This document shows positions 59,808 to 64,000 of a DNA stretch of 64,000 bases, piece after piece. The notes beneath the pieces were generated by a model. The model saw only the letters and a program-made list of their open reading frames with translations, did no database searches and was not told the origin of the DNA. Origin of the DNA: DATJLY01 sp035604615 (GTDB lineage: Bacteria > Pseudomonadota > Alphaproteobacteria > ATCC43930 > CGMCC-115725); the NCBI GenBank assembly GCA_035604615.1, contig DATNID010000044.1, forward strand, positions 133,527-197,526. The letters are read 5' to 3'. Made by a program: the position numbers and the translations under genes. Each line of letters begins with the position of its first letter. Position 1 is the stretch's first letter.

Positions 59808-61180
59808 GCCGCGTCATCCTCATCTCCGTCTCGCCCGGCGAGGCGTGGGCGGCCTTGTGCGAGGACGATGCGCTGGTGGAATTGCGCGTCGCGCGCGCGG
59901 GCAGGACGGCGCGCGCGGGCGAAATCGTGCTGGGCCGCGTCGTCGCGCTGAAGCCCGAGCTGCCGGCGGCGCTGGTGGACATCGGCGAGAAGCGGCCCGC
60001 GTTCCTCTCCGGCGAGGACGCGGCACAAGGCCTCACCGAGGGCCAGCCGGTCGTGGCGCAGGTGACTAAGGAGGCGCGCGCCGACAAGGCTACCACGATC
60101 AGCATGCGCGTGCGTCTGCAAGGCGCGCTGCTGGGGCTGGTGCCGGGCGGCCGGGTCGAGGTCACCGGGCGCGGCATGCATGTGGACGAGAAAGAGCGGC
60201 TGATGAAGGAAGTGGTGCGGCTGGCCCGGCCGGGCGAGGGCTTCCGCATCGGCGCGGTGGCGTTCGCCGCGCCGCGCGAGGACCTCGCGTCCGACGTGGA
60301 TGCATTGCGCGCGCGGTGGCAGGCGATCGAAGCGGCGCGGCAAGGCGCGCGGCCGCCGGCCCGGCTCGAGCCCGAGGAGCCGCCGTTCCTGGCGCTGCTG
60401 GCGGCGCTGGCGACGCCGCCCTTGAATCGCATCGTCATCGACGACCGCGGCGCGCTCGCGGAAGCGCGGTCGTGGCTGAAGCGGCATCTCCCCGACCTGG
60501 TGCCCGCGCTCGAGCTGCACGATGTGGCCATGCCGCTCTTCGAGCTGGAGGGCATGGCATCGCAGATCGAGACGGCGCTGTCGCCGCGCGTCGCGCTTCC
60601 GGGCGGCGGCGCGCTCACCATCGAAGCGGGCGCGGTTGCGGTCACGATCGACGTCGACAGCGGCGGCGCGCCCGTGATGGCGACCAACCTCGCCGCGGCA
60701 AAAGAGGCGGCGCGCCAGATCCGGCTGCGCAATTGCGCCGGCGCGATCGTCATTGACTTCATCGCCATGAAGGAGCGGGCCGCACGCGAGCGCGTCGCGG
60801 CAACGCTCAAGCAAGCGGCGGCGAGCGATCCGGCCGCGCCGGACCTCTTGGGCTGGACCCGGCTCGGGCATTTCGAGCTGGTGCGGAAGCGGCGCCATCC
60901 GGCGCTCGAGGAGCTGCTCTTCGAGCGCACGCAAGAGGGCGGCCGGGTCAAGACGGCGCTGACGGTGGCGCTCGAGGCGCTGCGCGCGGCGGCGCGGGAA
61001 GCGAAAGCGCGGCCCGCGCGCGGCATCGCCTTGCGTCTCGCGCCCGAGCTGGCGTCGTGCCTCGCCGAGGGCGAGGCGAGACCGGCGCGGATCGCGCTCG
61101 AGGCGCGGCTCGGGCGGCCGATCTCGATCATGTCCGAGCCGGGACGGCGGCGCGATTCATTCGACATCGGCCCGGCCTGA
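59804..61180 (+). CDS. rng: Ribonuclease E/G family protein (RNase G-like) without Zn-link
   Basis: 458 residues from TTG 59804, which overlaps the maf stop (TTGA). Endoribonuclease for rRNA and mRNA processing: S1 domain (IVLGRVVALKPELPAALVDIGEKRPAFL), then the catalytic aspartates in VTIDVDSGG and AIVIDFIAMKERAAR. The Zn-link cysteine motif (CPxC plus Gly-rich) that ties two subunits together is replaced by FERTQEGGRVKT. Length is near RNase G and the long RNase E tail is absent. The usual maf-rng-yacG order supports the call. Confidence 0.9.
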   Translation: MSRVILISVSPGEAWAALCEDDALVELRVARAGRTARAGEIVLGRVVALKPELPAALVDIGEKRPAFLSGEDAAQGLTEGQPVVAQVTKEARADKATTISMRVRLQGALLGLVPGGRVEVTGRGMHVDEKERLMKEVVRLARPGEGFRIGAVAFAAPREDLASDVDALRARWQAIEAARQGARPPARLEPEEPPFLALLAALATPPLNRIVIDDRGALAEARSWLKRHLPDLVPALELHDVAMPLFELEGMASQIETALSPRVALPGGGALTIEAGAVAVTIDVDSGGAPVMATNLAAAKEAARQIRLRNCAGAIVIDFIAMKERAARERVAATLKQAAASDPAAPDLLGWTRLGHFELVRKRRHPALEELLFERTQEGGRVKTALTVALEALRAAAREAKARPARGIALRLAPELASCLAEGEARPARIALEARLGRPISIMSEPGRRRDSFDIGPA

Positions 61181-61196
61181 CCCTATCTATCCCGCC

Positions 61197-61382
61197 ATGG
61201 ACGATGCGTCCCCCAAGCCGGGCGCGCGGCCCTGCCCGATTTGCGGCAAGCCGGCCGACGCCAAATTCCGGCCGTTCTGCTCGGCGCGCTGCCGCACCAT
61301 CGATCTCGGGCGCTGGATCGACGGGCGCTACCGCATCCCGAGCGAGGACGGCCCCGAGGACGAGGCCCCCGAGGAGGCGTGA
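61197..61382 (+). CDS. yacG: DNA gyrase inhibitor YacG
   Basis: 61 residues. Zinc finger with C13 and C16 (CPIC) and C28 and C32 (CSARC), followed by the family motif RTIDLGRWIDGRYRIP. YacG binds GyrB and blocks DNA binding. The acidic tail is typical. Fits the conserved maf-rng-yacG-tRNA-Phe order. Confidence 0.93.
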   Translation: MDDASPKPGARPCPICGKPADAKFRPFCSARCRTIDLGRWIDGRYRIPSEDGPEDEAPEEA

Positions 61383-61427
61383 GTCGGGTGGACAGTCGCG
61401 GGAGCGGCCGCTATATCCGCGCGCGGC

Positions 61428-61503
61428 GCCCAGGTAGCTCAGTTGGTAGAGCACGTGACTGAAAATCACGGTGTCGGTGGTTCAATTCCGCCCCTGGGCA
61501 CCA
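61428..61503 (+). tRNA. tRNA-Phe (anticodon GAA)
   Basis: 76 bases including encoded CCA. Acceptor GCCCAGG pairs with CCTGGGC; the anticodon loop CTGAAAA gives GAA, and the T-loop is GTTCAATTC. Phage-like genes start just beyond its 3' end, so this is the likely integration site. Confidence 0.96.
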
Positions 61504-61774
61504 CTAACTCACTGTAAATAAAGCAATAAATCGAAACGGCACCGTACCGTTCGGGCCACGCTAGATGCCGGGGACACGACTGGGGACACGAATCGGGGAA
61601 GCCCGGAGACGCACAGAGAAGGCCGCTGGTGAGCATCCCTTCCGGCGGCCTTGGAACACGGGTAACGGGCGGCTTGGCCATGGCCAGCGATGCCCCAAGG
61701 CGGCTCCCCCGGCTGTGTCCCCAGCGTGTCCCCGGTTGCTACCGTGGGCCATGCCACAGCCCGGAGCACGGCCG
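61504..61774. other. Structured region next to tRNA-Phe, no gene seen
   Basis: About 270 bases between tRNA-Phe and the first phage-like gene. No convincing gene on either strand. It holds a two-step inverted repeat (61568-61589 and 61714-61735), an inner inverted repeat AAGGCCGC / GCGGCCTT (61619-61626, 61645-61652) and a 12-bp palindrome TGGCCATGGCCA (61675-61686). It may include the att region of an integrated element. Confidence 0.6.
61568..61735. repeat. Nested inverted repeat GGGGACAC / GTGTCCCC
   Basis: Left arm 61568-61589 carries CCGGGGACACG then CTGGGGACAC, separated by one A. Right arm 61714-61735 carries the reverse complement without that base (GTGTCCCCAG then CGTGTCCCCGG). The arms enclose 124 bases with a second hairpin inside. 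Paired protein-binding sites near an attachment site are the simplest reading. Confidence 0.65.
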
Positions 61775-62032
61775 ATGCCAAACGAGGATCGGTTTGACCA
61801 AATGACCCTTGCCGAGTTGCTAGCGATGATGCGGCAGTACACTACGGGGGACATGCGCCTAGACGTGTTGAAAGAAGAATTGGAGCGAAGGAAAGCCGTC
61901 GCCCAATTGGCCGCCTGTTCCGCTCAGGTCCGCTCGGCTTGGTTCCAACTCGCGGCGGTCCTGGCGATGTTCGCCACGGCGGCGGCGGTGACGGTCTTCT
62001 TCCAATGGTTCGCGTGGGCGCATCCTCACTGA
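61775..62032 (+). CDS. Small phage-like membrane protein, unknown
   Basis: 85 residues. GGAGCACGGCCG before ATG 61775. Soluble N-terminal part (MTLAELLAMMRQY, then DVLKEELERRKAVAQLA, helical) and one C-terminal membrane segment at about 55-80 (QLAAVLAMFATAAAVTVFFQ). No family recognised. Lower GC and different codon style than the chromosome to its left fit an integrated element. Confidence 0.5.
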   Translation: MPNEDRFDQMTLAELLAMMRQYTTGDMRLDVLKEELERRKAVAQLAACSAQVRSAWFQLAAVLAMFATAAAVTVFFQWFAWAHPH

Positions 62033-62124
62033 CGCCAACGCCCCGGCGCGGCCCCGATTTAAGGGAGTGTTAGTGACCCTTTGCCAATGTCAGAGCCGTT
62101 TCCCGACAACAGGATCACCGCAAC

Positions 62125-62472
62125 ATGGATAGGGCTGACGTTGATCGGTGCGTTGCCGAAATAGATGCCATGGCCCAGCAAACGCTTGGGGGCGCATCGG
62201 CGGACCCGGCCGCGCGGGGAAGCCTCGCCGACAAAGCCCAGGAAGTGACTACACGCTTCCTCGCCGAGCTGGGGGCCACGTTCCGCGACAAGAGCTTGAC
62301 CCTCCAAGAGGCGGCGGAAGCACACTCTGCGCTCCTCCAAGAGCTAAAAAAGAACGCCTTGGATCAACCAGTAGACGTGAAATGGTTGTACCAAAAAGCT
62401 ATAGACCCGCTCGCTCAATGGTCTCAGTCAGACTTGCTCACAGGTGCGTCTCTCGGCAAATGGCCCCGATGA
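62125..62472 (+). CDS. Hypothetical phage-like protein
   Basis: 115 residues from ATG 62125. Helical, soluble: VDRCVAEIDAMAQQTLGG, KAQEVTTRFLAELGATFRDK, then QEAAEAHSALLQELKKNALD. Unknown function. Its 3' end is convergent with the small gene at 62484 and 11 bases away. Confidence 0.45.
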   Translation: MDRADVDRCVAEIDAMAQQTLGGASADPAARGSLADKAQEVTTRFLAELGATFRDKSLTLQEAAEAHSALLQELKKNALDQPVDVKWLYQKAIDPLAQWSQSDLLTGASLGKWPR

Positions 62473-62483
62473 GGCGGTGACAC

Positions 62484-62645
62484 TCACTCTTTCTCGCCGG
62501 GGCCAGGGTCGATCCCGACATAGTTCCTGTCTTCGGTCCAGCGCTTCGGCATGTGGTTCTTGCGGCGCTTGTCTTGCTGAGCCTTCCACCGCACGTACTC
62601 CTCCAGGGCCGCCTTTTGGTCGGGCGTAAGATGTTCATTCGCCAT
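62484..62645 (-). CDS. Small protein carrying a copy of the terminase C-terminal peptide
   Basis: 53 residues. AGGAG lies 7-11 bases before ATG 62645, overlapping the terminase stop region. The start MANEHLTPDQKAALEEYVRW is helical; the end KRWTEDRNYVGID matches the last residues of the terminase upstream (KRWTADQFYLGID), then runs on PGPGEKE. Could be a small phage packaging accessory protein. Confidence 0.55.
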   Translation of the reverse strand: MANEHLTPDQKAALEEYVRWKAQQDKRRKNHMPKRWTEDRNYVGIDPGPGEKE

Positions 62646-62658
62646 GGCCCGTCTCCTC

Positions 62659-63999
62659 TCAGTCGATACCGAGGTAAAACTGATCCGCCGTCCAGCGCTT
62701 CGACTTCCCTTTCTCTCCACGGCCAGGCGCCGAGACGGTGGGCTTGGCGGAACGGATTTGCATGACCGCCATCCTCGTTGCCGACATGAGATCGTCGCCC
62801 TCCTTCACGATCAAGCCGTCCTTACGATGATAGCTCTCGAATTCCTCCTGCCATTCGGTCAGGTTCGGCGCGACCTTCAATCGACCATCGCGCATGCGTG
62901 CCAGCATTTCTACGATGCCGGCCTCGGTAGAGAAGCCGCCATCTTTGTGCGTGGCGTGGCTCGCCATCATGTTCAAGCCTTCGGCCTTGTAGATCGAGGC
63001 GAGTTGCTGTCCTGATCCCCTGTCGTGCTGTGCGCCGTCATGCGGCCACGCCACTCGCACGTCGCCGATGTTGCGGGTGATCGCCTTCATGCGGCTGGCA
63101 TGCTGGGCTGGGATGGCGCCTTTGATTTTCAGCTCGCCCATGACGTAGATCACGTCGTAATCGCGGTCCCATGCGCACAGGACGGCGGCGAAGGGATGGG
63201 CAATACCGAAATCGATACCCCAAATCCATGCAAGGCCGCTCTTATCGAATTCGCCCTGATCCTTGTGCACCACGCGGCCATCGATCAGCTTGAACGGGGC
63301 GACGATATCGGAGAACTGAACGTCCTCGAAAACGGCCCCGCTCCCGAGCAATGGCAAACCATCGATGCGCGCACGGCGCTGATGCTCGGGAAAGGTAGAC
63401 AGGAGGCGTGCGCGTTTCTCCGGGTCCTGGAATTGAGGGAATTCGTCCATGCGGCCGGGGATCAAGATACGATGGCGCACAGCCTCAATGCTGCGCTCGC
63501 TGAAACGGGGGATGATGCGGCCAAACCCCGACAACGGTGTGAAGCTCGACATGGCAAGCCCGTCCGTGGCAATCAGGCGGGCCAGCATCTCAAGGTAGAT
63601 ATCTAGCGGCGGCTCTTCGTCGCACCAAATCCATTGCAGCGACTTGCCCTGCAATTTGGTGCGTTCCATGTCGTAGGACTTGAACCCGATTTCGGAGAAG
63701 CCGCCCGACGTGTGCTTGACGCGCAGGAGATCGACCCCCTCGCCCGCACCATGGCCGCGAACGATCTTGGCAATGCGATCCGGCGGGATGAAACCGGGAT
63801 CGGTGTCATTGCCGATCAAATAGTCCTGTGCCACGTCGCGCACGGCAGTCGTGCTCTCGCCGGCAATCCATTCGTCCGTAGGACCGTCGAAGCGGCGACC
63901 TTTCCAGGCGGCGGGATAGAGGCCGGTCGCAAAGACGCTGCACAGATAGGCGAAGCATGCCGTCTTGCCCAGCTGATTGCCCCAACGCGCCGCGACTTC
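62659..63999 (-). CDS. Phage terminase large subunit, partial
   Basis: 446 residues seen; the N-terminus lies beyond the right edge. Motor for packaging phage DNA. The ATPase Walker A is RWGNQLGKT at 63987-63961 and the Walker B is LQWIWCDEEPP. The C-terminal nuclease domain has an acidic motif in IWGIDFGIAHPFAAVLCAW and later GGFSTEAGIVEMLARMRDGRLKV. The frame is open to the edge with no start. It is transcribed towards tRNA-Phe, ahead of the small gene at 62484. Confidence 0.88.
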   Translation of the reverse strand, partial: EVAARWGNQLGKTACFAYLCSVFATGLYPAAWKGRRFDGPTDEWIAGESTTAVRDVAQDYLIGNDTDPGFIPPDRIAKIVRGHGAGEGVDLLRVKHTSGGFSEIGFKSYDMERTKLQGKSLQWIWCDEEPPLDIYLEMLARLIATDGLAMSSFTPLSGFGRIIPRFSERSIEAVRHRILIPGRMDEFPQFQDPEKRARLLSTFPEHQRRARIDGLPLLGSGAVFEDVQFSDIVAPFKLIDGRVVHKDQGEFDKSGLAWIWGIDFGIAHPFAAVLCAWDRDYDVIYVMGELKIKGAIPAQHASRMKAITRNIGDVRVAWPHDGAQHDRGSGQQLASIYKAEGLNMMASHATHKDGGFSTEAGIVEMLARMRDGRLKVAPNLTEWQEEFESYHRKDGLIVKEGDDLMSATRMAVMQIRSAKPTVSAPGRGEKGKSKRWTADQFYLGID

Positions 64000-64000
64000 G

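Noticed and set aside
61466..61681. Minus-strand frame ending VVPRGGIEPPTP
   Set aside because: The ending is the translated complement of tRNA-Phe, a common false protein ending in automatic annotation.

Overview
The window is high-GC chromosomal DNA from an alphaproteobacterium, most like the Rhodospirillales/Reyranella/Bradyrhizobiales part of the class. The evidence is two conserved alphaproteobacterial gene orders: ddl-ftsQ-ftsA-ftsZ-lpxC-bamD-(insert)-recN-ligA at the left, and hisG(short form)-hisD-UPF0262-infA-maf-rng-yacG-tRNA-Phe at the right. A UPF0262 gene and a hopanoid C-2 methylase gene (hpnP) agree with this. The genus cannot be read from the sequence alone.

Layout. 1-6315: end of the division/cell-wall cluster (ddl, ftsQ, ftsA, ftsZ), then lpxC and the lipoprotein gene bamD. 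6346-11824: six tightly packed genes inserted between bamD and recN (polyprenyl-phosphate glycosyltransferase, methyltransferase, DprE1-like oxidase, DprE2-like reductase, GT87-like membrane glycosyltransferase, SMR-type carrier). Together they look like a cassette for making, flipping and using a polyprenyl-phosphate pentose. 11831-15609: recN and ligA. 15701-26126: scattered accessory genes (orphan TRAP binding protein, extradiol dioxygenase, hpnP, a remnant of an MlaC/HpnM-type gene, orphan ParA, ABC-F ATPase, maleate-isomerase-like racemase), separated by the longest non-coding stretches.

26588-39336: one long plus-strand catabolic run. It encodes a three-subunit molybdenum hydroxylase, an ACMSD-like amidohydrolase, an ornithine-cyclodeaminase-like protein, a VOC protein, an NMT1-type ABC importer (binding protein, ATPase, two permeases), a second LivJ-type binding protein, an SMP-30 lactonase and a MetF-like protein. 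Two paralogous alpha/beta hydrolases related in layout to 2,6-dihydroxypseudooxynicotine hydrolase lie just beyond (39339-40583 and 44424-45683). 40598-42743: coq7, dsbB, a DedA gene and a MaoC-like gene, then tRNA-Leu(CAA). 46687-51005: a minus-strand operon of binding protein, cytoplasmic DMSO-reductase-family molybdoenzyme and a single-chain nitrile hydratase/thiocyanate hydrolase-like fusion; I do not know this combination as a described system. 51099-56115: VOC protein, small conserved protein, methyltransferase, aminopeptidase P and an HpaB-type flavin monooxygenase.

56314-61503: the conserved hisG-to-tRNA-Phe block. 61504-64000: start of a prophage or phage-derived island adjoining the 3' end of tRNA-Phe, opening with a highly structured inverted-repeat region and ending in a terminase large subunit gene that runs off the window. 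The strongest candidates for new biology are the DprE-type cassette inside the division locus and the molybdoenzyme/nitrile-hydratase-fusion operon.
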